A DNA stretch of 64,000 nucleotides from Desertifilum tharense IPPAS B-1220 (GCF_001746915.1 NZ_MJGC01000088.1:1-64000), one strand, 5' to 3'. Counted from the first letter of the stretch, positions 44,191 through 52,265 are shown. The notes: generated by a model from the letters alone, not told the origin. Translations and numbers: made by a program.

Positions 44191-44265
44191 TGATGGATAG
44201 CTCAAGGGGTAGAGCGCATGATCTCCAGTCATGAGTTGTTGGTTCGATTCCAACTCCATCAGCCA
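44191..44265 (+). tRNA. tRNA with unusual anticodon loop (Gly TCC or Trp CCA), encoded CCA
   Basis: Acceptor TGATGGA/TCCATCA, D stem GCTC/GAGC, T arm GTTGG/CCAAC. The anticodon stem CATGA/TCATG encloses TCTCCAG. By position the anticodon is TCC, but base 33 is then C instead of the invariant T. One base later would read CCA (Trp) with T33, but the stem no longer pairs. G-CCA is encoded. Confidence 0.75.
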
Positions 44266-44275
44266 TACACCTCAA

Positions 44276-44335
44276 AGCTTAACGCTCAACGCTTAACGCT
44301 CAAACCTCAAACCTCAAAGATTAGACCATCAACCC
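44276..44335. repeat. Short direct repeats of CTTAACGCTCAA type
   Basis: CTTAACGCTCAACGCTTAAC and ACCTCAAACCTCAAA-like units follow each other, a simple repeat found between the tRNA and the macrodomain gene. No coding frame. Confidence 0.7.
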
Positions 44336-44366
44336 TTAAACCTTAAACATCAAAGGTCGATAAAAT

Positions 44367-44426
44367 CCAGGGCGTTGGTTATAGGTTCCATAAAACCTTG
44401 AGGTTTCCACCTGGCTGAACGGTCAG
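44367..44426 (+). ncRNA. Candidate structured leader upstream of the macrodomain gene
   Basis: CCAGG at 44367 pairs with CCTGG at 44410. Inside, AGGTT (44383) pairs with AACCT (44394). Directly after, CTGA-ACGG-TCAG forms a tetraloop hairpin. It ends 40 bases before the ATG of the macrodomain gene and could be a leader RNA. Low certainty. Confidence 0.3.
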
Positions 44427-44466
44427 CATTCTCATTACTTATTTGTATCTTTTTTCACTGAACGGA

Positions 44467-45303
44467 ATGAAGCGAATTGCGATCGCGCAAGATACATTAA
44501 ACATCCTCAAAACAGGATACTATCAATCTCCGAGTGGCGAACGAGTGGAGATTACCTCAGCGTTGAGGGGGTGTCTGGAGGGAACGCAATATTACGAACC
44601 AGAGCAACTCTCAACGATCCAAAATCAAGTGCTTGCTGAACCGGGTGAATTCTCTGAGCCTAAGTTTGAAGTCAAAAATGAAACAACCTTAGAAGGAGCC
44701 GAACGACTTGCTAAATTACGACAGTTTAAAAGAATAGGCGTTCTCAACTTCGCCTCGGCGAAAAATGCAGGGGGAGGCTTTCTCAATGGCGCTCAAGCTC
44801 AAGAAGAGAGTTTAGCTCGGAGTTCAGCATTGTACCCTAGTTTACTGAAATGTCCTGATTATTATGAGTTTCATCGGCAAGCGCGATCGCTCCTATATAG
44901 CGATCGCATAATCTACTCGCCCAATTGTCCCATTTTTCGCAAAGACGATGGAACGCTTCTAGAGCAACCCTATCAAGTTGATTTTATTACTAGCCCCGCC
45001 CCAAATGCAGGTGCCATTAGCAAAAGTCAACCCCAGGAACTCCCTAAAATTCCCGAAGTTCTCTACCAGCGTGGAGCCAAAGTTCTCAGTTTAGCTGCTT
45101 ATCATCAATGCGATGCTCTGGCTTTGGGTGCTTGGGGATGCGGAGTTTTTAGAAACGATCCAGCCTTAGTTGCTCAAATGTTTGCAGATTATCTTTTACC
45201 AAAGGGTCAATTTTGGGGAAAGTTCAAAAGCATTCTCTTTTCTGTACTGGACACCCGCTCAAATCTAAAAATTATTACAGAATTTCAAGCTAGATTTTCT
45301 TAA
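44467..45303 (+). CDS. PARG-like macrodomain protein (TIGR02452-like)
   Basis: The protein is 278 residues from ATG 44467; the frame extends to a TTG at 44443. It has the signature of microbial PARG-type ADP-ribose glycohydrolases: GVLNFASAKNAGGGFLNGAQ with the triple glycine (about 102-104), then the catalytic QEE at about 112-114, and C-terminal ALGAWGCGVFRNDP. Such enzymes remove ADP-ribose or poly-ADP-ribose chains. It lies in the tRNA array together with a NADAR gene. Confidence 0.88.
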   Translation: MKRIAIAQDTLNILKTGYYQSPSGERVEITSALRGCLEGTQYYEPEQLSTIQNQVLAEPGEFSEPKFEVKNETTLEGAERLAKLRQFKRIGVLNFASAKNAGGGFLNGAQAQEESLARSSALYPSLLKCPDYYEFHRQARSLLYSDRIIYSPNCPIFRKDDGTLLEQPYQVDFITSPAPNAGAISKSQPQELPKIPEVLYQRGAKVLSLAAYHQCDALALGAWGCGVFRNDPALVAQMFADYLLPKGQFWGKFKSILFSVLDTRSNLKIITEFQARFS

Positions 45304-45324
45304 TTCTGAAGGAGGCGATCAAAA

Positions 45325-45351
45325 ATGAAGCTTTTTCTGGTTTTTTCCTAA
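45325..45351 (+). CDS. Possible nine-codon leader frame
   Basis: GAAGGAGG lies nine bases before ATG, an ideal ribosome binding site, and the frame reads M-K-L-F-L-V-F-S and stops. It precedes the 23S-like RNA by about 45 bases. It may be a leader peptide, or the start of a gene that has been lost. Confidence 0.3.
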   Translation: MKLFLVFS

Positions 45352-45394
45352 CTCTTTCGCGAAGATTCGCAGCTTGCGTGACCTAACCCTTAGA

Positions 45395-45535
45395 GCATAC
45401 ATACTTGAGTACGAGAGGAAAAGTAACGCTGATCAAATGCAGCGGGCGCTTGAGAAATGGGAGCGCGAAGAACCCGATAGGTGGGCTTAGAAGTAGCCAT
45501 CCTTTAAAGAGTGTGTAATAACTCATCGGCGGAGT
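45395..45535 (+). ncRNA. 23S-rRNA-like RNA: sarcin-ricin loop plus GTPase-associated centre
   Basis: AGTACGAGAGGA at 45408-45419 is the universal sarcin-ricin loop sequence, held by TACTT (45402-45406) and AAGTA (45421-45425). At 45473-45530, 58 bases align without gaps to the GTPase-associated centre of 23S rRNA (E. coli 1051-1108). By hand against the recalled sequence, about 43 of 58 agree, including GGCTTAGAAG, AGCCATC, TTTAAAG and GTAATA. The closing stem CCGAT/ATCGG differs from rRNA but pairs, and GAGT/ACTC keeps helix 44. In rRNA the two parts occur in the opposite order about 1600 bases apart. No coding frame overlaps. Expression is unknown. Confidence 0.8.
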
Positions 45536-45624
45536 CCCCAAAGTAACTGAGAAAGCGCAACAAGCTCTAGAAAACTTGCACGCTAGCCCGAATCTTCTTC
45601 ATAGCTATCGGTCATTGATGAAAA

Positions 45625-45665
45625 CCCTAGCAAGCCTAAATGATTTTCAACTTCTCCTGCTAGGG
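45625..45665. other. Inverted repeat downstream of the 23S-like RNA
   Basis: CCCTAGCA at 45625-45632 is perfectly complementary to TGCTAGGG at 45658-45665, with 25 bases between. It could close a further domain of the RNA or mark its end. No T-run follows at once. Confidence 0.5.
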
Positions 45666-45747
45666 CGAGGGCATTTAGAGAAATTTTAGGCTGGAATTAG
45701 GACGCTATAAAGTGTAGATATTTTTATGACTAAGAGAAGTTAAACGA

Positions 45748-46200
45748 ATGACAATCTATTTTTACACCACTCGCCAAGAACCCTACGGTTGCTTTTCCAA
45801 TTTCTCTCAACATGGTTTTCAGCTAGATGAGCATTGGTGGGTAACGAGCGAACATTATTTTCAAGCTCAGAAGTTTATTGAAACTGACCCCACTTGGTAC
45901 CAGGCAATTCGCGAAGCCAAAACCCCAAAGCAAGCTGCAACAATGGGACGCAGCCGAGAACATCCCATTCGTTCAGACTGGGAACAGGTGAAAGATGAGT
46001 TAATGCAAAAAGCAGTTTTAAAGAAATTTGAAACCCATGCCGATATTCGGGAGGTTTTACTATCCACAGGCGATGAATTAATTGTTGAAAATGCGCCAGG
46101 AGATTATTACTGGGGCTGCGGAAAAGATGGCAGCGGTAAGAATAAATTAGGAGAAATTTTAATGGCAGTGCGCGATATTTTACGCCAAGAGTCCGCTTAG
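45748..46200 (+). CDS. NADAR domain protein
   Basis: A 150-residue protein of the YbiA/NADAR family: FYTTRQEPYGCFSNFSQHGF at the start, SEHYFQAQKF in the middle, and GDYYWGCGKDGSGKNKLGEILM near the end. NADAR domains bind and cleave ADP-ribose derivatives. Family members can remove ADP-ribose from guanine in DNA as antitoxins to DarT2 enzymes. No DarT-like toxin is adjacent here. With the macrodomain gene it gives the array two ADP-ribose-processing enzymes. Confidence 0.92.
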   Translation: MTIYFYTTRQEPYGCFSNFSQHGFQLDEHWWVTSEHYFQAQKFIETDPTWYQAIREAKTPKQAATMGRSREHPIRSDWEQVKDELMQKAVLKKFETHADIREVLLSTGDELIVENAPGDYYWGCGKDGSGKNKLGEILMAVRDILRQESA

Positions 46201-46208
46201 TTAAATAT

Positions 46209-46282
46209 GGGGTTATAGCTCAGATGGCTAGAGCGCTAGTCTTGCAAACTAGAGGACATGGGTTCAAGTCCCATTGACTCCA
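46209..46282 (+). tRNA. tRNA-Ala(TGC)
   Basis: Starts eight bases after the NADAR stop. Acceptor GGGGTTA/TGACTCC with wobble pairs, anticodon arm CTAGT-CTTGCAA-ACTAG reading TGC, T arm ATGGG/CCCAT, discriminator A. Confidence 0.92.
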
Positions 46283-46286
46283 TTAT

Positions 46287-46362
46287 GGTGTCTGAAGTCG
46301 AAGCGGTCGAGACGCTAGCCTGTGAAGCTGGTTATTAGCGGGTTCAAGCCCCGTCAGACACC
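46287..46362 (+). tRNA. tRNA-His(GTG)
   Basis: An eight-base-pair acceptor GGTGTCTG/CAGACACC including the extra G at -1 typical of His. Anticodon loop CTGTGAA reads GTG, T loop TTCAAGC. The anticodon stem has a T-G pair. Confidence 0.9.
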
Positions 46363-46367
46363 CTTAA

Positions 46368-46452
46368 GGAAGATGCCGCCGAGTGGACGGCAAACGGTCT
46401 TGAAAACCGTGGTGCGGCAGCAGTCGCAGGGGTTCGATCCCTCCATCTTCCT
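46368..46452 (+). tRNA. tRNA-Ser(TGA)
   Basis: Acceptor GGAAGAT/ATCTTCC, anticodon arm ACGGT-CTTGAAA-ACCGT reading TGA, long variable arm, T loop TTCGATC. Discriminator T is not typical for serine (usually G). Confidence 0.88.
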
Positions 46453-46456
46453 TTAA

Positions 46457-46536
46457 CCACCAGAGGCCGAAAAGTGAGGCACCGTGCTGATAACGCGGCG
46501 ACAGGAGGGGCAGTACCTCCCTGGTGGATTTTTTTT
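46457..46536 (+). tRNA. Aberrant tRNA-Ile(GAT) with T-run
   Basis: Acceptor CCACCAG/CTGGTGG (46457-46463, 46521-46527) and discriminator A; anticodon arm CCGTG-CTGATAA-CGCGG reads GAT. The T loop is GGCAGTA rather than TTCRANY, and the D loop GAAAAGTGA lacks the GG pair. So the usual elbow contacts cannot form. Eight T follow the discriminator and may end transcription of the array. Confidence 0.78.
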
Positions 46537-46760
46537 ATCAAGCCCTGTTAAGTCGTCTAGTGTACTTTGTGTTTAAATAAATCCAAACCTTAATTTTTAC
46601 TAATGAATGTAAAAAAAACTTCATAATTATACTCTCAACGAAATCCGCTATATAAAATTATACATTTAGATTACCTATTCCTAGGGGAGTAGATGTAATT
46701 GCATCGTTCACTACATTTCAAAGCCATTAAGTTCATTTAAATTAATTAAATAGGCGTAAA

Positions 46761-49289
46761 ATGACTAATTCTCAATCTTTGATCCAACAAGCCCAAAAGG
46801 GAAATATTCAAGCCATAGCAACGCTGTTGAGAAGCAAACTTCAACCCAAAGGAATTACTGTAAAAGTCGCCTCCAAAAACAATTATGTATCTGTCATGCT
46901 TGAAGCAAGCAATACACCTCCTCAACAGCCATTAGTTCAATTTATTAAACAGGTGTTTACTAAACTCAATGTTACTGTTTGGCAAACAGTAAAAGTTTAT
47001 GGACGAAAGATAGGTGAAGATTGTCCAGACTGGTCAGAAGATTTTCAGATTATTGATAAGCCTATCCAAAGTCCTGAACTATTAGCAAAGCAAGGGGACA
47101 TAACCGCGATCGCACTGCTTCTTAACCAACAGTTAAAGTCAAGAAATATTGTAGCCAAGATTAATATAAAGAATGATTGTTTGCAAGCATTATTAGAATC
47201 TATAGAAACACCAGATCAGCAACAAATGGTTTCATTACTGAAAACAGAAATTCTAAAGCTAGAGATTCCTTCTGTGACAAGATTGAAACTCTATGGTAAG
47301 CAAGCTGATGAAGATTTTCCTGATTGGCATATAGAAGTTAACTTTATTGTTGAAGAATCAACAGAAACAACATCTTCATGGTCAAGCACAGAAATTGATG
47401 GTATTGCTCTTTCCAATCAGCTTTGTACAGTGTTACAAGATACTTGTTATAATCAGCTTGGTCACAGATTTGCCTTAGAAGAAGATGACGACCAAACGAT
47501 TACTGAAATGGTTGAAACCTTTATTGATGAATTAGAAAGCGATCTAAAGTCCGATCTTGCACAAGTTCCAATACAAGTAGCTAGACTTATTAATTCTTTT
47601 GGTCTTCAGTTAAGCTTAAAGCAAACTCAAGATTTAGTTTTTGAAGTCGAAACAACTAAATTTACTGGAACAAAATTTGCAATCAAGGAAGTAGAAAAAG
47701 CAACTCAAAAATTTCTTCAAATAGACTTTCCGGAAGATGACGATCAACTAAATGCTTTTTTTAGAGGAGCAGTTCAGGAAATTACAGCTCAATTTTCTGG
47801 ACATACCACAATGTCTCGCGAAGCAATAATAGGAAGTGCAATTGGAAGTTTTATTGCTCCAGGACTTGGAACAATCATTGGCGGTGCTATTGGCGGTGCC
47901 ATTGGTGGATGGTTTGGTGGTGAAAGGCAACAACAAGAAATTCAAACTTTGATCGAAAAATATAAGCAAGCCAGAGCCAAGTTATTTGTTGAATGGGAGT
48001 TACTTGTAAAAGTTATATACAATAAGTTGATCGATCTAATTTATCGTATAGATTCGGTTGAATTACTTAGCTACGAAGCAATAGAACAAGCCAGTGATTT
48101 TTATGACCAAGGAAGTAATTACTTAAACTCAGAAGAAGATTTAGAAAAAGCGTTTGAGTCTTACGATCAAGCCATAAGCCTCAACCCTGGATTTGCTCCA
48201 GCGTGGGTTGGAAAAAGTTATATATTCAATCAGCTAGAACAATATGAGGAAGCATTGGAAGCAGCAGAACAAGCAATCAAATATGATAATACTTGGTCTA
48301 CAGCTTTCAGTAACTATGGTAAAGCCCTACAGGGTCTAGGCAAATATGAAGAGGCACTGTCGAGCTATGAGCAAAGCCTCAAGCTTGATCCAGAAAATGA
48401 TATTTCTTTATTCGGTAAATTTAATTGTCTATATCACTTACAACGCTATGAACAAGCTGTAGAAAATTGTAATGAGTTAATTCATCTGTCTCCAGATAAC
48501 TATTTAGCATGGTGTTTAAAGGCTATTTTTCAAGCGCAGCTAAATAATACCGATCAAGCAATAGAAAGTTTAACAAAAGCAATTACACTGAATCCTACAG
48601 AAGCACAAAACTTTATTCATAAAACGTTTGCTCTTAATGGATTACGAGAAGCCAAGCCATATGAATTTCAAAAGTTGATTAGTCAAGTTTCTGAAAGTAA
48701 TTTAGGACAAGAAGAGATATATTATATTGAGCTTAACCAGGGTGAGCGGATCAATCTTTCTAAACAAGCACTAGGGATAAAGCAAATTAGAATTTGCTTA
48801 GGTTGGGATATTGATCGCACTGATATAGATGATGACTGTGACTTGGATATTTCTGTTTTTATGTTAGGAGGTAATAGCAAAATTCCTAGCGAACCCTATT
48901 TTATTTTTTACAATAATTTACAATCTCCTGATGGCTCTGTAGAGTTGTTGAGTGTTAACTGTATCGAAGAAAATGAATATGACGATGAAATTATTAAAAT
49001 TGACTTAACTAGAGTTGATCCAAAAATTCAAGAATTAGTTTTTGTTGTTACCATTTATGAGGCACAGCAACGAGAACAAAGTTTTGAACAAATTTGTAAT
49101 ACTTACATTCGTATTTATGATGAAGCAACGAAACAAGAGATCGTAAAATATGAGTTAAAAGAGAATTTCTATGAAGAAACTGCTATCAAACTTTGTAAAC
49201 TCTATAAACAAGGTGGAGACTGGTGTTTTCAAGCTGTTGGGCAAGGAACTAATTCAAGTTTAGAAGAGCTTGTTACGGAATATGCTTAA
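46761..49289 (+). CDS. TPR-TerD protein with N-terminal repeat domains and glycine zipper
   Basis: An 842-residue protein. Residues 5-97 and 107-195 are two copies of one domain (QAIATLLRSKLQPKGITVKV / TAIALLLNQQLKSRNIVAKI, then KVYGR / KLYGK, DWSEDF / DWHIEV). Residues 355-388 are a glycine zipper (SAIGSFIAPGLGTIIGGAIG, GAIGGWFGG), a likely membrane insert. TPR units occupy 445-635. The end, 650-842, is a TerD domain (GERINLSK, LGWDIDRTDIDDDCDLDISVF, SPDGSVEL, DDEIIKIDL) with the calcium-binding acidic residues. TerD proteins act in stress and phage-related systems. AT-rich codon use. Confidence 0.9.
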   Translation: MTNSQSLIQQAQKGNIQAIATLLRSKLQPKGITVKVASKNNYVSVMLEASNTPPQQPLVQFIKQVFTKLNVTVWQTVKVYGRKIGEDCPDWSEDFQIIDKPIQSPELLAKQGDITAIALLLNQQLKSRNIVAKINIKNDCLQALLESIETPDQQQMVSLLKTEILKLEIPSVTRLKLYGKQADEDFPDWHIEVNFIVEESTETTSSWSSTEIDGIALSNQLCTVLQDTCYNQLGHRFALEEDDDQTITEMVETFIDELESDLKSDLAQVPIQVARLINSFGLQLSLKQTQDLVFEVETTKFTGTKFAIKEVEKATQKFLQIDFPEDDDQLNAFFRGAVQEITAQFSGHTTMSREAIIGSAIGSFIAPGLGTIIGGAIGGAIGGWFGGERQQQEIQTLIEKYKQARAKLFVEWELLVKVIYNKLIDLIYRIDSVELLSYEAIEQASDFYDQGSNYLNSEEDLEKAFESYDQAISLNPGFAPAWVGKSYIFNQLEQYEEALEAAEQAIKYDNTWSTAFSNYGKALQGLGKYEEALSSYEQSLKLDPENDISLFGKFNCLYHLQRYEQAVENCNELIHLSPDNYLAWCLKAIFQAQLNNTDQAIESLTKAITLNPTEAQNFIHKTFALNGLREAKPYEFQKLISQVSESNLGQEEIYYIELNQGERINLSKQALGIKQIRICLGWDIDRTDIDDDCDLDISVFMLGGNSKIPSEPYFIFYNNLQSPDGSVELLSVNCIEENEYDDEIIKIDLTRVDPKIQELVFVVTIYEAQQREQSFEQICNTYIRIYDEATKQEIVKYELKENFYEETAIKLCKLYKQGGDWCFQAVGQGTNSSLEELVTEYA

Positions 49290-49413
49290 TTTACTTATAA
49301 AACCACTTAAGATGCGATCGCACTTACTCTTTTCCCTTCGCTTCACAATAGAGCCTTGGCGATACAGGTGCGAGTTCGATCTGATACTCTGATAGAATCT
49401 CGCTAATGATTGT

Positions 49414-49887
49414 ATGCCAGGGCAAATGGACATTTCTCCAGTGCGTGTAGAAGATTTCCCGCGTGTAGTGGAAGTGTGGGAAGCTTCTGTTCGGGCAACT
49501 CATCTTTTTTTGAAAGAATCTGATATTGAGTTCTTTCAGCCACTGGTGCGCGATGCGCTTCCCCATGTCAAAGAGCTAGTTTGCGTGCGCGATCGCGAAA
49601 ATCAGGTAGTCGGCTTTGTCGGTGTGGTAGAAAATAAAGTAGAAATGCTGTTTGTGCATCCTCTTTATAGAAAACAGGGTGTTGGGCGACGGCTGCTAGA
49701 GTATGCCATTGAAACTCTAGGTGCTACAAAGGTGGATGTCAACGAACAGAATGAACAAGCACTTGGGTTTTATCTACGCATGGGGTTTGAAGTCGAAGGG
49801 CGTTCGGAAGGTGACGGGATGGGAAAGCCGTTTCCCCTGTTACATCTACGACTAGGTAACTTGACTGAGCCAAGTGGTTTTAATTAA
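49414..49887 (+). CDS. GNAT family acetyltransferase
   Basis: A 157-residue N-acetyltransferase: FVHPLYRKQGVGRRLLEYAI is motif A with the acetyl-CoA loop (QGVGRR), preceded by VVGFVGV and followed by the helix NEQALGFYLRMGFEVEGRSEGDG. Resembles YjaB-like small GNATs. The substrate is unknown. The start could also be ATG 49426. Confidence 0.9.
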   Translation: MPGQMDISPVRVEDFPRVVEVWEASVRATHLFLKESDIEFFQPLVRDALPHVKELVCVRDRENQVVGFVGVVENKVEMLFVHPLYRKQGVGRRLLEYAIETLGATKVDVNEQNEQALGFYLRMGFEVEGRSEGDGMGKPFPLLHLRLGNLTEPSGFN

Positions 49888-49947
49888 TGCGATCGCCCCC
49901 TTTCTAATGAGATAAATATACCCTAGTTAATAATCAGGATTACTCTC

Positions 49948-50436
49948 ATGATTACTTTGCGAGGTCAGTTGAAACCAGAGGATTATATTAAGGCGCAGTA
50001 TTTACATTTACGGCCGAGTCCTCGTCTGATGAAGATTGGTGGCGCGATCGCATCTTTCCTTCTTTTTATCTCTTTCCTCGTGTATCCCTTGGAAATTGTC
50101 TTTAGTTGGATTGTTACTCTAATTATTTTATTCTTAATTTATGCTGCGGTTCTGTTTTTTATATTTCCTTGGCAAGCGCGGCGGATCTTTTCTCAGCAGA
50201 AGTCCCTTCAAGGGGAATTTGAAATTATTATTTTTCCAGAAAGGATTGAAGTTACTTCTGCACAAGGAAATTTAAGGATGCCGTTAGCTGACTTTCATAA
50301 ATATAAAGTTAGTAAAGATATGATTTTGCTGTATCATTCTCAAGCAATGTTTAATCTATTTCCGCGTCGCTTCTTTGCTTCAGATGCAGAGTTTAAGACG
50401 TTTATTGCTTACCTTAAAACGAATTTGAATAAGTAG
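49948..50436 (+). CDS. YcxB-like membrane protein
   Basis: A 162-residue protein with two membrane helices in the first half (IASFLLFISFLVYPLEIVFSW and VTLIILFLIYAAVLFFIFPW), then a soluble YcxB-like domain (EIIIFPERIEVTSAQGNLRMPL, DMILLYHSQAMFNLFPRRFF). The function of the family is unknown. It converges on a transporter gene, with a shared hairpin between them. Confidence 0.75.
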   Translation: MITLRGQLKPEDYIKAQYLHLRPSPRLMKIGGAIASFLLFISFLVYPLEIVFSWIVTLIILFLIYAAVLFFIFPWQARRIFSQQKSLQGEFEIIIFPERIEVTSAQGNLRMPLADFHKYKVSKDMILLYHSQAMFNLFPRRFFASDAEFKTFIAYLKTNLNK

Positions 50437-50437
50437 G

Positions 50438-50479
50438 GCGATCGCACTCTCTTTGCTATTCCTTAAAAAGTGCGATCGC
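50438..50479. terminator. Bidirectional hairpin with HIP1 arms
   Basis: GCGATCGCACT at 50438-50448 and AGTGCGATCGC at 50469-50479 are perfect inverted copies, each containing a HIP1 octamer, between two convergent genes. No clear T-run on either side. Confidence 0.55.
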
Positions 50480-50489
50480 TCTCCCAAAA

Positions 50490-51950
50490 TCAACGACTGA
50501 GCGTGTTTTCTTGCTCAACGGCTTGCTGTTCGCTGCGGAGGGCAATACGCTTATAGTTCAATAAGCCAAAACCAATCCAGAACGCGAGCAACAGCGTTGT
50601 TAAAATCAAAATAGGAATGGGGCCAAACTGACGAATCAGAGGCGGCGCGGCGGCCGTAAATAACCCACCTCCCACAATGGGTTCAAAGAAGAGTTGCTTG
50701 TAAGCAAAACTTTCAAAAGCGCCTGTACGGTTATCGGGATCGACCATGCGAATTAGTAAAATCCCCGTAGCCGTTACACCCATTGATTGACCTAAATCGC
50801 CAATTCCCCGTTCAAACCAATAGGTGGGTAATAAACGCGGGCCCAGATAAAGGAATGCCCAGACATTCCAGATAATCCCAGCAATAGACAGGGTGAGGAA
50901 AACGCCTAAATTTGCCCCTAGAATGGTCAGGTTAATGGAAGCTAAAGCGGTGACAACGACCACATCTAAAGCGACTCCAGCAATCCGTTCTTGCAAGCGC
51001 CGAATGATTAGCGGGGCAAGTCCCAAACGTTCCATCACCAGTTGTACAACCAAGCCCCCAATTAACGCCATTGGGAATAAGGGAACGTAGCGAATTAATT
51101 CAAAGCCTGCGGCCCCCCAAGTCACCGATTCAATTAATCTTAAAGCTTGGAGAATCAGCCAACCAATGACAATGGCAGCGCCCACAAACCCGAAGTTTAA
51201 CGATAGCGGATCGATTAACAGATTTTCCATTAATCGCATTCTCGCTAACCGCGTATCCCGGTCTTCAACGTGCCGTTCTTCGTGGAGGGCGGGGTCTGTA
51301 GATTCTACGCTAACTGTCTGAACGTAACCTTTTCGGCGTCCCCAGTCTGCCAAAATAATCCCGGAAATGACACCGGAAACAATCCCCACGGTAGCTAACC
51401 CTAATGCTAAATCTGGGCCGGCTTCAAAACCCAATTCTCGAAAAGTATCGCCCATTCCGGCGGCGGTTCCATGTCCGCCTTCAAAAGCAATTTCAATTAA
51501 GGCCCCGGCGATGGGATCTACTTGAAACAGGGGAACTAAGACTAAAAGGGCAAGGAGTAAACCCACCACATATTGACCCCAGGCTAGGCTTTGACCAAAG
51601 GCAACTTGGGGGGCGGCTTTGCGCCAAATGTCGCGGGGATGGGGGATGGTTTCGCCAATGAAAAGGGCGGCAAATACAATGTTAATAAAGACACCCGGAG
51701 ATTGCGACCAAACGGTGCGCGTGGCTTCCGGGAAAAAGCCTGTCGCCAGGAGGGTTTCATCGCCGCCAACCGTTCGGGCGATCGCACCCACAACCCCAGG
51801 CCCTAAAATCAGGGCAATGAAGCCTGCAATAATCGATTCGGGTAAGTACAGTTTTTGAAACAGGGGAATTTTCTGTTTGACTAGCCGACCCAACAGCAAT
51901 AGTAGGGCGACTAAAATAAAGGCAAATAAAACATCAAGCAATCTAGGCAT
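50490..51950 (-). CDS. Sodium/glutamate symporter-like (GltS family) transporter
   Basis: A 486-residue protein with about twelve membrane helices in two halves. Family marks are the GPGVVGAI segment after the first helices, FEGGHGTAAGMGDTF in the centre (the GGHGT motif of GltS), and the second-half equivalent around GIGDLGQSMGVTATGILLIRM. GltS proteins import glutamate with sodium. Here the substrate is inferred and could be another dicarboxylate. No operon partner. Confidence 0.85.
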   Translation of the reverse strand: MPRLLDVLFAFILVALLLLLGRLVKQKIPLFQKLYLPESIIAGFIALILGPGVVGAIARTVGGDETLLATGFFPEATRTVWSQSPGVFINIVFAALFIGETIPHPRDIWRKAAPQVAFGQSLAWGQYVVGLLLALLVLVPLFQVDPIAGALIEIAFEGGHGTAAGMGDTFRELGFEAGPDLALGLATVGIVSGVISGIILADWGRRKGYVQTVSVESTDPALHEERHVEDRDTRLARMRLMENLLIDPLSLNFGFVGAAIVIGWLILQALRLIESVTWGAAGFELIRYVPLFPMALIGGLVVQLVMERLGLAPLIIRRLQERIAGVALDVVVVTALASINLTILGANLGVFLTLSIAGIIWNVWAFLYLGPRLLPTYWFERGIGDLGQSMGVTATGILLIRMVDPDNRTGAFESFAYKQLFFEPIVGGGLFTAAAPPLIRQFGPIPILILTTLLLAFWIGFGLLNYKRIALRSEQQAVEQENTLSR

Positions 51951-52265
51951 CGGTTCTTATCCCCAGTATTTAACCAAAGTCAGGGTTCGTTCTTGCCTAT
52001 TGTGTATGAGAGATGAGAATGGAGAATGGGAAATTCTAGCCGATGAATTCATCGACGGTTTAACTCATACGATAGGGTTGTTCTGCGCTTAAATAATTCC
52101 GGCTCTTTTATCGGTTTAATAGAATCTAAGCCAGTTTTATCTTGAACCAAGTTTGTTAATAAAGGCGTAGCGATCGTTACTATAGGGTAATAACACCTGA
52201 GCGAGTTTCTCAACATCTATCTATTGATAGATGCAAGCCTGACAATTTTTAATCCAAACAATTCT
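51951..52265. other. Intergenic region with a perfect hairpin
   Basis: 315 bases between two minus-strand genes. CATCTATC-TATT-GATAGATG at 52214-52233 is a perfect eight-base-pair hairpin, without a T-run. It may stabilise or end the transcript of the upstream peptidase-like gene. The rest contains promoter sequence for the transporter. Confidence 0.45.

Noticed and set aside
45395..45535. Simple 23S rRNA pseudogene or misassembled rRNA operon
   Set aside because: Only two short functional parts are present, in reversed order, with changed but complementary stems. No other rRNA sequence flanks them. It remains the main alternative to be tested.
49324..49566. 80-codon minus-strand frame
   Set aside because: It overlaps the GNAT gene in antisense and has no start signal or family feature.
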